Below are positions 49,308 to 60,461 of a stretch of 64,000 bases of DNA, one piece after another. The notes beneath the pieces are model-generated. The model was given only the letters and a program-made list of their open reading frames with translations. It did no database searches and was not told the origin of the DNA. Location: positions 276,001-340,000 of the forward strand of contig JAUTXW010001632.1 in the NCBI GenBank assembly GCA_030620095.1, in the 5' to 3' direction. How positions within the stretch are numbered: position 1 is the stretch's first letter; every line of letters starts with the position of its first letter. The stretch comes from Kuschelorhynchus macadamiae (taxonomy: Eukaryota > Arthropoda > Insecta > Coleoptera > Curculionidae). The position numbers were made by a program, and so were the translations under genes.

Positions 49308-50844
49308 TATTATCAATGAGTGTTTTCTCTCCTCAGTTTTTCCTGATGCACTTAAGACATCTAAGATTGTCCCAGTCCACAAAAAGGGGGAAGAACGACC
49401 TGTGTCACTTCTACCTGGTTTCTCTAAAGTTTTCGAGAGGGTCATGTATAACCAAATTGTATCATTCTTGGATTGTCATATAGTTCTGAGTAGCCGACAA
49501 TTTGGCTTTCGGAAGAACATGTCGACTGAACTTGCCATTTTTAAAGTGGTCAATCTCATTACAGAGGCCCTGGATGAGGGGAGGACAGCAGCTGCCCTGT
49601 TATTTGATCTATCTAGAGCTTTTAAAATAATAAATTATGATATCCTCTATATTCGACTGTTTAATAGTGGACTACGGGGGAAGTGTCTTGATCTTCTACA
49701 TTCATATCTTTCAGACAGTAAACAACTGGTTAGTCTTACAATGGGCAACAGTCAATATATTTCGCAGAGTACGGAAATCAGGATGGGAGTGCCCCAGGGC
49801 TCCATCTTGGGGCCTTTACTTTTTCTTTTATATGTGAATGGATTGAGTGGTGACCTGGGCACTGACTCTGTGTTCCAGTTCGCTGATGATACATCAGTCA
49901 TTATGGTTGACAGAGCGCTGACTGAGCTGTCGCTTGGCCTGTCGGATGTTGCGGAAAGAATGGCAACCTGGTGCACAAATAGTGGTTACTCTTGAATGAA
50001 GGCAGGACGGCTCTTCTACAGTTTCAAAAGTCAGCTAATATGTGTGCTAGTATCTGTCAAAATGAACGGAAGGTCAATCCCTGTAGTGCGAAGTGCAACT
50101 TTTTGGGCGTTGTACTGGATACAAGTCTCTCCTGTGGCAAAACCATATAGGACAGTTGGGCTCTAAACTAAATTCGGCATGTTTCGCCATGCGAGTTCTG
50201 AGAGACCAGGTATCAACAGATATTCTGCGACTTCTATTTTTTATGTGCAGTCTAGAATGTTCTATGGGATAGTATTCTGGACTTTCTCAATCCAAGCTGA
50301 TGGGATCTTCATAGCACAAAAACGTATAATAAGGTGTATATTGAGCAAGCATCCTAGAACCTCTTGTAAACCAATGTTTCAGTCTCTTAGGATTTTAACA
50401 GCACCATCATTGTACTTTTTACACCTAGTTATGTTTGTAAAGAAACATGTAGCGTTATTTCAAACCAACCAGGACTTGTATGCTGCAGACATGACAGTAC
50501 GGACGAGAAATGCGCTGGACCTAAGAATACCTCTTCAAAATACAAGTTTTCCCACCAAAGGCCCTCACTTTAGAGCTATTAGGGCATTCAATTTGCTACC
50601 TCGTGAAATTAGGGGTATTGGTTCGGAGAGGGCTTTCAAGCGAGCAGTAACTGAATACCTTTTAAATAAGTGTTTATACACGTTCAGGTTTTGGACCGAA
50701 TTTTAATATTTTAAATCATATTTATATAAATTTTATTTTGTAAAGGTCTCTTTTTAATTGTATATTTTTGTGTCTATAGAATTTTATTATTAAAAATTTT
50801 TTGTATGATTGTATGGCAATAAAGGAATTTTGTATTTGTATTTG
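47869..50844 (+). mobile_element. LINE B, inserted into LINE A
   Basis: Nearly 3 kb bounded by a short direct repeat TACAAT (47863-47868 and 50845-50850), the apparent target-site duplication. Removing it restores LINE A: the peptide ...HPNFKILNDMLQ continues as SFNLRDYSDQPTRVFTSQ. LINE B has endonuclease and RT but no ORF1, so it is 5'-truncated. It ends GGCAATAAAGGAATTTTGTA with a (TTTGTA)n tail. It is Jockey/CR1-like by RT motifs. Confidence 0.9.
49219..50706 (+). pseudogene. LINE B reverse transcriptase and C-terminal region
   Basis: The 49219-49995 frame carries LKTSKIVPVHKKGEERPVSL (RT block 1), SSRQFGFRKNMSTELAIF, ALLFDLSRAFKIINYDIL (first catalytic Asp), RMGVPQGSILGPLLFLLYVN and FQFADDTSVIM (catalytic FADD). 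A stop follows at 49993-49995. The next pieces lie in other frames: LLNEGRTALLQFQKSAN, KLNSACFAMRVLRDQVS and, at 50230-50706, QSRMFYGIVFWTFSIQADGI to a natural end. There are at least three frame changes, so it is inactive as it stands, though all RT catalytic residues survive in one frame. Confidence 0.88.
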
Positions 50845-51705
50845 TACAATCCTTTAACTTACGTGACTACTCGGATCAGCCCACACGTGTCTTCACATCA
50901 CAGCGAGGGACAAGCATCTCATCAATCGACTACATGACAACAAATATAAGTGAATGTCTTAGAACATGCAAGATAATTGAACCACATATACCTGCAAGAG
51001 CTATATATAAAACAGACCCTGACAAAACTTAACAAGAGCAGAAAGAAAATATGGGAAAATCAGAACCATAAAAGAAAAGAACATGTGAGTTCTGGACAAA
51101 TCTATCAGAGAAAAAATGGAAAAACATCTACTGTGACGACACCAACATCGCCTTTGAAAATTTTTTTGAGGCAATACAATGGCACTTTAACACAACTTGT
51201 CCAGACAAATTCATACTTATGCGACACAACAGAAAAAGAACTTGGATAACTGAAGAATTATTGAACCAAAAACAGGAGTTTAAAAATTTATATAATCGTA
51301 TAACTAGCACCAAAGATGACAAAATGAAAACACTCTATAAAGAAAAAAGAAAAGCATATCGAAAAAGCCTTCAATATGCCAAGACAACATCTTCACAAGC
51401 AAGCAAAGCGTTCCAAAGTAGCATGGAATATTATAAATGCTGAGCTTGATAGAAAGAGGAAAACATCTATATCTGAGATTAAAACAAATGACAGAGTGAT
51501 AACAGAGAAATAGCAAATAGCAGAAACTTTTGCTAACTTTTTTTCGAACATTGCAAAAGAAACAATAAAGAATCATTTCGGAAATTCCACGTCGATTACA
51601 CCAACACTTGGTCCACGAGCAAACAGCTCAATATACTTAACCCCAGTAACCAACAGAGAAATCGAAAATGCTATTGGCTCCCTTAAAAACAAAAAATCCG
51701 CTGTT
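50845..51705 (+). mobile_element. LINE A, part 2 (endonuclease C-terminal half, pre-RT)
   Basis: After LINE B the endonuclease continues: SFNLRDYSDQPTRVFTSQ, GTSISSIDYMTTN (Ser-x-Ile-Asp-Tyr motif). The spacer follows (CDDTNIAFENFFEAIQWHFN, RKRTWITEELLNQKQEF), then ETFANFFSNIAKETIKNHFG and VTNREIENAIGSLKNKKSA, the start of the RT region. Stops at 51030-51032 and 51441-51443 show decay. The core of the RT is missing: LINE C begins at about 51706 and LINE A only resumes after the catalytic motif. Confidence 0.88.
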
Positions 51706-52842
51706 TGTTTGCTTCGGAGTACTTCACCCAAGCTGCTTGGAACGACTAACTGACGTGGTAAAAAATGGTGGATACACTATTTTATGTTCCCCAAAATGCC
51801 AAGAAATTTTCAATGAAAGAGATGACAAAGAAAGTGCTTATTCAGACGAGATTGAGGCTTTACAGAAAGAAATATATGAGAAGGATCGCCACATCAAAAG
51901 ATGGCGTCGAAGCAGTCGGGCTTTTGAGGACGATGCTTCTGAAGTTGAGAAGCAGTTTTCTTCACAATTATCTAAGTTAAGTGAGCGCAATGAAGCACTG
52001 TAAAAGGAGTTACAGGAAACTAGGAAAAACGAGACAAAACTAACTTTCCAGACGGACAAATTAAAAGAAAGTAAAAGAGGTCTTGAGGCAAAATTGACGG
52101 ATCTAAAACAAAACCTAATTACCTCAAAGCTTTGGAACACGAGAACGATTATAATGCACGAGAACTAAAAAACCTTCGTCAGACCATGCACGATTTTCAG
52201 AATGTTCAGGGTCCTATTTGTAGGGACTCTGAAACTCAGACATTAGGCAGGTAACAGACGTGAATAATGGGTCTGTCCTGATAAAGCGCCAATTGTTGAT
52301 TATTGGGAATCAAATGGCTAGAGGTGGCTCAACCCTATTTAGGAAGTTCACCAATGGTGTTTTTGATTTAAATTGTCAGTGGCGTAGTGGACTTCTGTTC
52401 GAAGAATTGATATCGGAGTGTGTTATGTATAATCAAAAACTAACGAAAGACGATTGCATTGTATTCTTCTGCAGACTAGAAAATGCTCTCAGGGGATTGA
52501 TTACCTTTAAGGCCAGAACATGTAGAGCGTCTAATTGCATCGTACAGTGATACAAACCTAGTGGTAGTGGGTACCCCTTGTTGGAGAAATAGACCGGTTT
52601 TGAATGACTTTATCCACAAACAAAATATTTTTTTACAAAGACAATTCTGTCAAAAGGAAAACGCGAACTTCATACCCTTATCCTTGACCACTCGCGAACA
52701 TCTTATGCTTAATAATGAAAGCGATTACCTAGTGGAATTGTTATGTAAGAACTATATTTTCGGGGCTACGAGATCTACTAACAATGAGATCTATTCTCAG
52801 TCTCCTTTTTGTATGTCTTTGATGAAGCAGGCACAAATGTAG
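51706..52842 (+). pseudogene. LINE C ORF1: PHD-like, coiled-coil and esterase-like protein
   Basis: The N-terminal remnant CFGVLHPSCLERLTDVVKN looks like the second half of a PHD/zinc finger. A coiled coil follows (about 51820-52140; EIEALQKEIYEKDRHIKR, KLSERNEAL, TDKLKESKRGLEAKLTDLK). The 52260-52550 frame reads QLLIIGNQMARGGSTLFRKF, then DDCIVFFCRLENAL, resembling the SGNH-esterase domain of ORF1 proteins in CR1-type LINEs (Gly-x-Asp-Ser block degenerate as Gly-Asn-Gln-Met, so the catalytic Ser may be lost). The next frame continues LVVVGTPCWRNRPVLNDFI. Stops after Ala-Leu (52001-52003) and several frame changes break it. ORF1 proteins bind LINE RNA; catalysis here is unlikely. Confidence 0.72.
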
Positions 52843-52949
52843 CACAGAGCAGTATAAGAACCAACCAAACTCCTGTTATGGATCTTCAAACCGACCCTTC
52901 CAAGTCAATTACTTGCAAAGATGGAAAAGATTACGTTCAGTTTTTTAAG

Positions 52950-53488
52950 ATAATACAACATACAACGTTCAATGCCTTACAAATAAAATTCCGCAATTGG
53001 AGCTGCTTGTGCTGCAGGAAGACCCACAATTTTTATGTTTCACAGAACACTTGATGGAAGAAAACCAAGCCGAAATAACCACCATTCCAGGTTACCAGCT
53101 AGCAGGAAATTTCTCAAGAAGAGATCACATTCATGGAGGTGTTGCTATCTATAGTAAAAACAGTACTTACAAGCCTATAAATTTATCACAGTTTTGTATT
53201 GAATTTGTATTCGAATGTATAGGTCTCAGCTTTTAATTGCTGGAAAGTTTCAACATAAAATCCATTCTTCCGGTTGAACCAACTAGAGTAATTTCGAATC
53301 AGACCCTCTCAGCATTAGATTATGTAATTGCAAATCACCCAAACTTTAATGCCATCAACTTTGAAGCGAACATCGCAGATCATATGGCACAAAGAATAAT
53401 ATTTCATTTGAATGCCCCTCTGAACAAGCCCTCATTTTCCAATTTATATTTTTTTAAAAGGTTTTTCTCAAAATATCTTTCAACTTAA
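52950..53488 (+). pseudogene. LINE C endonuclease with internal deletion
   Basis: Frames give FNALQNKI-like and LELLVLQEDPQFLCFTEHL, then IPGYQLAGNFSRRDHIHGGV and FVFECIGLSF, stopping at 53236. The next frame resumes LLESFNIKSILPVEPTRVIS and ALDYVIANH, the C-terminal half of the domain. The middle, with the GDFN catalytic block, is absent. It aligns well with LINE A (47480-47700 and 50860-50950). Confidence 0.8.
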
Positions 53489-55645
53489 TTATCACTTATC
53501 TAGAACAGACCTTATTTATCTATATAATACTACAGATGTTAATGAATTATGGACTTTTGGCACAATTTTCTAAATTGTTTAGATATAGCCTGTCCCCTAA
53601 AAAAAGTAATTATAAAGACCGCTCTTCCAAATAAAGAATGGATAAACCCAGACCTAATTAAACAGAGTGAGAATTTAAAAAATTTGTATTGGTTGTGTTG
53701 ATCTTGGAACACACCGGAGTCAAAAAACTTATACACTCAGTCAAAAAAACTATTTCATGAACAGCTGGCTCAAAAGAAATCAAATTTCTACAAACAAAAA
53801 ATTTTAGACTCCTCATATAACTCTAAAACGATCTGGCAAGTAATAAATACTAACTTAGGAAGAGTAAAAAAGTGCTCTAATCCCACAAAATTAGTATCTA
53901 ACAATAATTACATAATAAATATATCTGAAATATGTGAAGAATTCTGCAAATATTTTGCAACAAGCGCAGAAAACCTAATATCAACAACCTTGGGTAAACA
54001 TAATATTGATTTTTCAAATTTTACAACCAGTGAATTTTTGATGAAATTTGATCTCCACTCAGCTTTAAAACTGTTAAAAAATAAAACAGCCTGCTCTGGT
54101 AAAAACGACATCTCAGTTATAGCATTAGAAAAAATATGGGATTATATTAAACACCCATTATGCTCTATCTTTAATTTATCCCTCGAAAAAGGTATATTCC
54201 CTCGTGAGTTGAAGGTAGGGGAAGTTATTCCACATTATAAAAAGGGAGACAGGGAAAAAATCGAAAACTATCGATATATTACGGGCCTGCCTACCTTTTC
54301 TAAACTTTTTGAAAAAGTAGTTTTATGCAAGATAGAAAACTTCTTATATGCAGAAAAATTAATAACAAACAACACGGTTTTAGAAAAGATTGCTCCACTT
54401 CTACAGCTGCTTTTGAACTATTAAATTTTGTTTATGAGGGCTTGGACACATCAAACTATGTTCTTGCCATCTTTGACTTAACTCGAGCTTTGACTGCTTA
54501 AATAGCTCCTTTTTAGAGAAGAAATTATATGCATTGGGAATAAGGGGAGATATCAACAAATGGTTAGTGTCTTATTTGGAGGAACGTAAGATAAAGGTTA
54601 AGATTGGGGATGTTATCTCTTCTACTGGACATAATATAAACTGTGGTGTACCTCAGGGAAGCATTATTTCACCTCTACTATTTACGCTTTTTATAAATCA
54701 TCTGTCACTATCAAAAAATAGAATAATTCTCTATGCAGATGACTGCACTATAGCAATTTCTGATAATAATTTCGAGAAATTGGAAAATAATGCCAATATA
54801 ATTTTGGAAAAATTTGCTTTATGGTGTGAGAAAAATTGCCTTATTGCCAACGAATCTAAAACCTGCTTTATAACATTTTGTATAAGAAAAGATATCCCTC
54901 GGGTTCCAAATTTGTTATTAAACTGCAAACATGTAAATAGGATTGATAATTTTAAATTTCTAGGATTACATCTAAATACACACATAACATGGTGCAACCA
55001 CATGAACCATGTCGCAAGTAAGTTGAATACTGCCTATTGTGCTATAAGAAATCTAAAAAAACACTTTAGAAATAAAACTACTTTTAAATACCTATTACAC
55101 ACTAGCATATAGCCATCTAAGCTATGGTATTATTTACTGGGGCCAATCAACAGATTTAAACAGAATTTTTATATTACAAAAAAGAATAATTAGAAAAATT
55201 TTCTCATTAAGTCCATTAGACTCATGTAAACCCTACTTCAAACAGTATAAAATTCTCCCTCTTGCATGTATTCTAATTTTACACTCGGTCTTATTTGTTA
55301 AAAAACAATTCACCAGATTTTCTCATCATCTAGAACTACATAATTATGGTACAAGAAACTCCACAAACATTTATATACCGCCCTATAGGACTAGCACTTT
55401 CCAAAAAAGTCCTTACTGTTTTTGTGGGAATATATACAACCAACTACACAAACATTTATATACCGCCCTATAGGACTAGCACTTTCCAAAAAAGTCCTTA
55501 CTGTTTTTGTGGGAATATATACAACCAACTACCAGCAAGCCTAAGAGAAATAACTTCTTACAAAAAATTTAAGAAAAGTACAAAGAGTTATCTTCTTGAA
55601 AAAAGTTATTATAATGTTAGAAATTACTTTTCAATTTTGCAATAA
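53489..55645 (+). pseudogene. LINE C spacer and reverse transcriptase
   Basis: A spacer with Lys-rich helical sequence (53560-53990) leads to RT: LLKNKTACSGKNDISVIALE, LKVGEVIPHYKKGDREKIEN (block 1), then breaks near 54420. The 54534-55112 frame carries GIRGDINKWLVSYLEERKIK, CGVPQGSIISPLLFTLFINH and the catalytic YADDCTIAIS, then FKFLGLHLNTHITWCNH. The first catalytic Asp lies in VLAIFDLTRA-type sequence near 54460 in another frame. The C-terminal part (55130-55645) has stops and an 85-bp tandem duplication. Multiple breaks make it inactive. Confidence 0.88.
55362..55531 (+). repeat. 85-bp tandem duplication inside LINE C
   Basis: The unit starting CACAAACATTTATATACCGC and ending ACAACCAACTA occurs twice back to back with no difference seen. 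Because 85 is not a multiple of three, it shifts the reading frame of the RT C-terminal region. Confidence 0.95.
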
Positions 55646-55772
55646 TTGTTTTCTGTTAGTTAGTCCAATATTAATATTGTTTTAAAAATGTCTTATGTTA
55701 TCTTTTATTTTTACACTTGACGTTGTCATATCTAATTAGATCATTTGGCATAAAGTGAAATAAATAAATAAA

Positions 55773-56460
55773 TGGTGCCTCTCAAATCAGCTTGTACTAA
55801 ACAGAAATAAGACCATCACTATACCATTCCATAAGTTAGCACCAAAACACCAACCATAGATGAGGGAGAACAAGTAGTTAAGTTTTTGGGATCATATGTC
55901 GAGTCGGGACTCTCATGGGAGAAACAACTTGTTTCTGGCAAACTACACAAGGCATACTTTGCTCTCCTTAGGCTAAAGCAAAGTGTTCCTATTGAAACTC
56001 TAATGACGACATATTATGCACTTGCACACTCCCATCTGAGCTACAATACAATGCTTTGGGGACAATCTGTTAATAAGAACCACATCTTTGTCACACAGAA
56101 AAAGATTGTACGATTAATCTTTAACCTAAAACCCATGGAGTCTTCCAGAAAAATATTCAAAACCAAAAAGATCTAAACTCTCTACTCAAAATATATACCA
56201 AAGTGTGCAATGTATGTCCAGAATAACCAAGAATAATTCCCAAGAAATTCTTTATATCACCAGTATCCAACCAGAAGTAGAAATGAACTCACAGTACCAA
56301 TACATAGATCAAGATTTTATGAAAAATCCCTCTATTATGTGGGTATTTAAATCTACAACAAACTCCCAAATGATATTAAGATTGCAAATACCACCGTCCA
56401 ATTTAGGAAGAAACTGACTAACTATCTAGTGGGAAAAGCGTACTACAAATTTGTTTAAAT
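55773..56460 (+). mobile_element. LINE A, part 3 (post-RT C-terminal region)
   Basis: Resumes with WCLSNQLVLNRNKT, the block after the RT catalytic motif, then VVKFLGSYVESGLSWEKQL, LHKAYFALLRLKQSV and YYALAHSHLSYNTMLWGQS, ending near KLPNDIKIANTTVQFRKKL. Frame breaks occur at about 55850 and 56175. The RT core between this and part 2 is missing. The 3' end is not sharply defined; 56460-56680 is non-coding. Confidence 0.82.
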
Positions 56461-56682
56461 ATGAGGTAATATTAATATTGTTAAATTGTGATCTTACTGT
56501 ACTTCGTAAACGTGTTCTGTTCTTGCTTTGGACATATTAAAACATAATAACTTAGACTGTCACCATTCCTTAATGAGGCATAAACCATTGTGGATCGATC
56601 GGGTCAAGAAACACATATCAAGACTGTTTTACACTAGTCTGGTATCTTCTGCAGACAGAGTAAAGCGACCGGAAATATTTAA

Positions 56683-56960
56683 TTAAGCTAAATCATTAAT
56701 ATAAATCAAAAATAGAATTGGCCCCAGAACGGAACCTTCGGGAACTCCATATTTCAAATACTGGCTATCAGATGAATCACCTGTCCAGAATACTTTCTGC
56801 GATCTATTTAAACGATAAGAATGAAACCATTCATAGCTGCCTACCGTGAAACCATACATATCAAGTTTACGCAAGACACATCAAAAATGATACATAACAA
56901 GTTTACACAAGGCACATCAAAAAACTTCAACCGATCATTATAAGTGTAACCATTATGTGC
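56683..56960 (-). pseudogene. LINE RT fragment on minus strand (possibly LINE D)
   Basis: The minus strand reads GSYEWFHSYRLNRSQKVFWT and YGVPEGSVLGPILFLIYIND, RT block 4 with Glu in place of the usual Gln. It lacks the FADD region, which should lie downstream (lower coordinates), where LINE A ends. Orientation fits the LINE D piece at 46935-47395, so both may come from one element split by the LINE A stack; this is an inference. Confidence 0.78.
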
Positions 56961-57054
56961 CATTCTGTTGATCGGATTAAACAACAAATATACATTTCTA
57001 CAGTGAGGTGTCTCAATGAGTGGAGTATTGCGTGTTCTATGGGCTGAGACATGT

Positions 57055-57160
57055 ACAAATTCGAATTCAAAAAATGCTTTATTGTCGAAAGAAAATTATC
57101 TTATTGACAGAGCTGAAAATGAGATGTTAATAAGAGTTAAATAATTACAAATACAATTCA
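57055..57160 (-). repeat. LINE 3'-end fragment
   Basis: The minus strand ends GACAATAAAGCATTTTTTGA then ATTCGAATTTG, with upstream sequence ('cagctctgtcaataagataattttc') similar to the 3' end of LINE D at 46935-47010. Confidence 0.5.
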
Positions 57161-57391
57161 AAATACAAGAGTTCTAATCACACTACACCACAACTTGTTA
57201 CGTTCTGGAAGCGCGTTTCGCTAATCAAGCTAGCATCATCAGTAGATGATATAAACAGTTTGTATCATCTGCTGATGATGCTAACTTGGTTAGCGAAACA
57301 CGCGTCAAGAATGTAACAAGTTGTGGTGTAGTGTGGTTAGAACTCTCGTATTTTGATCTATCTTCCACCACAGGTTCCAGTGTTAGGACTT
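57161..57391 (+). mobile_element. Hammerhead-like mobile element, inverted dimer (copies 2 and 3)
   Basis: A near-perfect hairpin: 57161-57255 is the inverse of about 57256-57358, and the plus half continues to 'ccagtgttaggact' as in copy 1 at 34495. The minus half has CTGATGA, a GCTA...TAGC stem-loop and GAAACG...CGTAAC. The plus half has CTGATGA (57272-57278), a 6-bp stem GCTAAC/GTTAGC, GAAAC (57295-57299) and stem III ACA (57298-57300) with TGT (57312-57314). Relative to copy 1, stem III changed on both sides (ACG/CGT to ACA/TGT), a compensatory change. No target duplication is evident here. Confidence 0.65.
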
Positions 57392-57636
57392 AACAAAATA
57401 AATTTGCCAAACAATAATACGTTATACAAAAATAAATTAGCAAGGAGCACAAACATACAAGAAATGTAAACAGAAATGAGGTAAAACTAAATAACATTCA
57501 TTTTTAAAATCCATATACAAGTCAGTCAAGTCAAAATAAACATCCCCCATATTCACTAAAAAGGTTTAAGAGTTAGACCAGATAAATAAATAAAAATATA
57601 TTAACGGAGTAGCCATTTACAATAAAATATACAATA

Positions 57637-57645
<9 letters not shown>

Positions 57646-57695
<50 letters not shown>
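57646..57695. repeat. (TA)n microsatellite, about 50 bp
   Basis: Pure TA tract; the flanks (AAAAAAAAATATA / TATAGCACAGTG) are not obvious transposon ends. Confidence 0.95.
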
Positions 57696-57696
<1 letters not shown>

Positions 57697-58169
57697 CACA
57701 GTGAAACAAATATAGAATAAGTGGCAAGATATAGCCAAAATACATCACTTTAAGTAGGAAATAGGTAACATTTCATGTAGTTGCCATGGTACTTAAAACT
57801 CTTATAGCCAGTTGCAGAAATCTCAATTAAAGTTTAGAATGTTTAATGCAATGTCAAATTTGACAGCGGGTTCCTAGATTTCTATAAGCAGCTTGTCAAA
57901 TCTGAAAGCTTGGTTAAATATTCTAAACAGCAATTAAGTTTTGTGCAACCTGTGGTTAGTTCACCAGTTATGTTCCGCTTATGTCACTGTCATTTTGTAA
58001 TTGTGACTAACAAAATTATTTGTTCCATTGTTAAAAATGTCATCTTAAACCTATAACTGTCAAGTTAGACCTGGTCTAAATGTAAACCTTTTTAGTGAAT
58101 ACGGGTGTATTTGTCTAATGAATAGAAAGCTGAGGTAATAAAAGTTACAGATTAAAAAAAAACAACTAA

Positions 58170-58171
<2 letters not shown>

Positions 58172-58227
<56 letters not shown>
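58172..58227. repeat. (TA)n microsatellite, about 56 bp
   Basis: TA tract between AACACATATA and TATACATGGG. Confidence 0.95.
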
Positions 58228-58229
<2 letters not shown>

Positions 58230-60415
58230 GGGATTTTGGTTGGTTGTGGAATTCAATGAAACTCTGGTATGTTATAGAGTTCAATCTACTGACAACACTT
58301 TAAATGGTCCATAATTAAATCGTATGATCAGCAATAATTAAATTTTTTACGCGCCTTGTATAAAACACCTTTTTCCACTGTTTGCGTCTTCATAATATTG
58401 ACCTATGAAATTTTATTCACTTCTTTGCAAATAATTTTTATACACTTCCTACAATATATCCGATTATTCAATCACTTTTTTTCATTATTACATTTTCATG
58501 CACCCTATACAATATATCTGAATATAAACCTTTACATTTTTCTTAAAGATAAATATCTTATACGCATAAAAAATTATAAACTGAAGCATGTGTGCCATGA
58601 ATCAATTTGCAATGATTTAATCACCGTTTTACATTAATTTATTATACTCTCTGTACAATATATCCGATTATTAAAAAATGAAACTATATTTTACCTTAAA
58701 GAAAAAAAAAACCTAATTTAGAAAACTCAGGATTCACTGCACTTATCTGGATTTAAATATTTCTTGAGCATCAAAATGTAGTGAACTGGGAGTTCATTCC
58801 TAAAGAAGAAAGAAAGAAAAGACGTTTATTATGCAATTATTGTATAAAGTATACAATACAATTACATAAAGGCTGGCGTTCTTCCATGCCACCTACTCAA
58901 AAAATAATAAAAATATGATTGACAAAAAACAAAAAAATTTAAATAGCATTGATGACTAACCAACCCAACTCTGTTGATAATATGTTATCGAAGTATTTAA
59001 AAGTAATGTTTTTATACCTAGAGTTTATAAAACTCAAAGGAAGGAAAGGTTGACTCATGCAAGAAAACCATCTCGGATCCCAAGTTGTCTTTTCACAGAA
59101 ACTGAATATGTTCCAAAGAAAAAATATTCTGATGGCACTTTTAAATAATATTTTTTAATTTCACTAAATGTAGAAAAACATTTAGAAGTCTGTGATATAT
59201 CAAATGTTTTTCAGGATAAATTAGTAATGAGAGTAGCTAGTAGTATGATAATTTATATTTTGATATTTTTGTAAGTTCACTAATTTTAAGAATGTCGTTT
59301 TTTTTTTAAATCTAAATTATTGTATATACACTTTCATTATGTCCTCCAAAAATATATTTTTTTAATATAACATTCTATTATTTTCTATATTTTTCAAATT
59401 CAGCTCGGCGCAGACGTTATAATAGGTTAATAGTCAATATTATTTACTTTTTGAGTAGCGATTTTCGGCCCATTTTTAGATGGGCAACGAAGTGTACGAG
59501 TTCAGCTATTTTGTAAATAAATTTAAATTTTTCAATATATCATATGAAATATTTAAGAAAAATTAGTCCACAATTTCATAATTAATAAAAAATGCCAGTA
59601 ATATCTGTAACAAAGCTAGATTAAGTAAGTTTGTGATGATCTTGTGCACACCCTGTATATTTAAATATATATTTAAATTCATATATGCAACAATAGATTA
59701 TTAGCAGAAATGTTATGCTTAATTTTTTTTTAGATAACAAGCCTTTTATTTATGATTTTTGTTCCACATCCCCATATATTCGAATCACGCGTAAAAATTT
59801 TGAAAAAACATTCTTGTTATAAAAGTTTACAGAAATAAACTAGCATGTACTTTAAAAAATAAAAAACAAAAATCTTAAACAAATAAAATATACACAGAGG
59901 TTCTAAAACTTTAGAAATCAACTTGTGACTGCACATCCAAATATAACTTGTTGAAATATTTATGTATATGCAGGACCTTGCTCTGTTGCAGGGTGACGTT
60001 CAAAGGCCAAAAGTGTCTTGTTTATTCTTAAAGAGAAAAATCAAACATTCATACATGTGCAAGCCTGTCAAAGTTAAAATGCCAATGCCATTTTTCTAAA
60101 CTTTTGTTTTAAGTTCAAAAGAATTTTTTTTAATCAAACAGGCTTTGTTAGCCTTCATTTTTCCACAAGAACTAATTAAGTTGTTATAGTTTATCCAAAG
60201 TCAGTTTGATAATGGTAAAAACATTCAAATTTATTCTAATATATGAGTATCAATTAAAATACAATAATCTTGTAATACACACATATTATGCCCACATAAT
60301 AAGTGTATTAGAATAAATTCGAATGATTTTTATGTTATCGAACAGATTTTGGATAAACTATGCCTTATTTTGAATTGGATTAAAGAATGAAATGGTAACT
60401 TATTTTTTGTTCCAG
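58228..60415. other. Probable gene 2 intron, no gene seen
   Basis: Mostly AT-rich. 58800-58880 contains 'aagaaagaaagaaaagacgtttattatgcaattattgtat', likely the inverse of a LINE 3' end (AATAAACGTCTTTTC with a TTTC tail). ACACCCTGTATATTTAAATA near 59649 is an isolated mariner-type terminal motif. No coding exon seen. Confidence 0.45.
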
Positions 60416-60461
60416 AATGAAAGTGCATTGGGAAAAGCTGCTGAGTCGACGCAGGTGTTGG
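60416..60461 (+). CDS. Gene 2, putative second coding exon
   Basis: The acceptor TTTTTTGTTCCAG is strong and the donor is GTAAAT. The 46-nt exon reads NESALGKAAESTQVL plus one base (phase 0 in, phase 1 out). It joins in frame to the first exon (44270-44293), giving a polar N-terminus. Base and codon use look coding, against AT-rich flanks, but so short an exon may be coincidental. Later exons would lie beyond the window. Confidence 0.4.

Larger units (their letters stand above)
51706..55772 (+). mobile_element. LINE C, inserted into LINE A
   Basis: About 4.07 kb carrying ORF1 (PHD-like end, coiled coil, esterase-like domain), a deleted endonuclease and an RT, and ending in an (AAATA)n-type tail, GAAATAAATAAATAAAT, at 55757-55772. 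LINE A continues immediately with WCLSNQLVLNRNKT. Its endonuclease (QFLCFTEHLM, IPGYQLAGNFSRRDHIHGGV) is clearly related to that of LINE A, so both belong to one clade. LINE A lost about 200 codons of RT at the insertion, so insertion came with a deletion. The left boundary is approximate. Confidence 0.85.

Noticed and set aside
52809..53054. Small ORF at the end of LINE C ORF1 as an independent gene
   Set aside because: It is an out-of-frame piece between the ORF1 and endonuclease of LINE C with no conserved sequence of its own.
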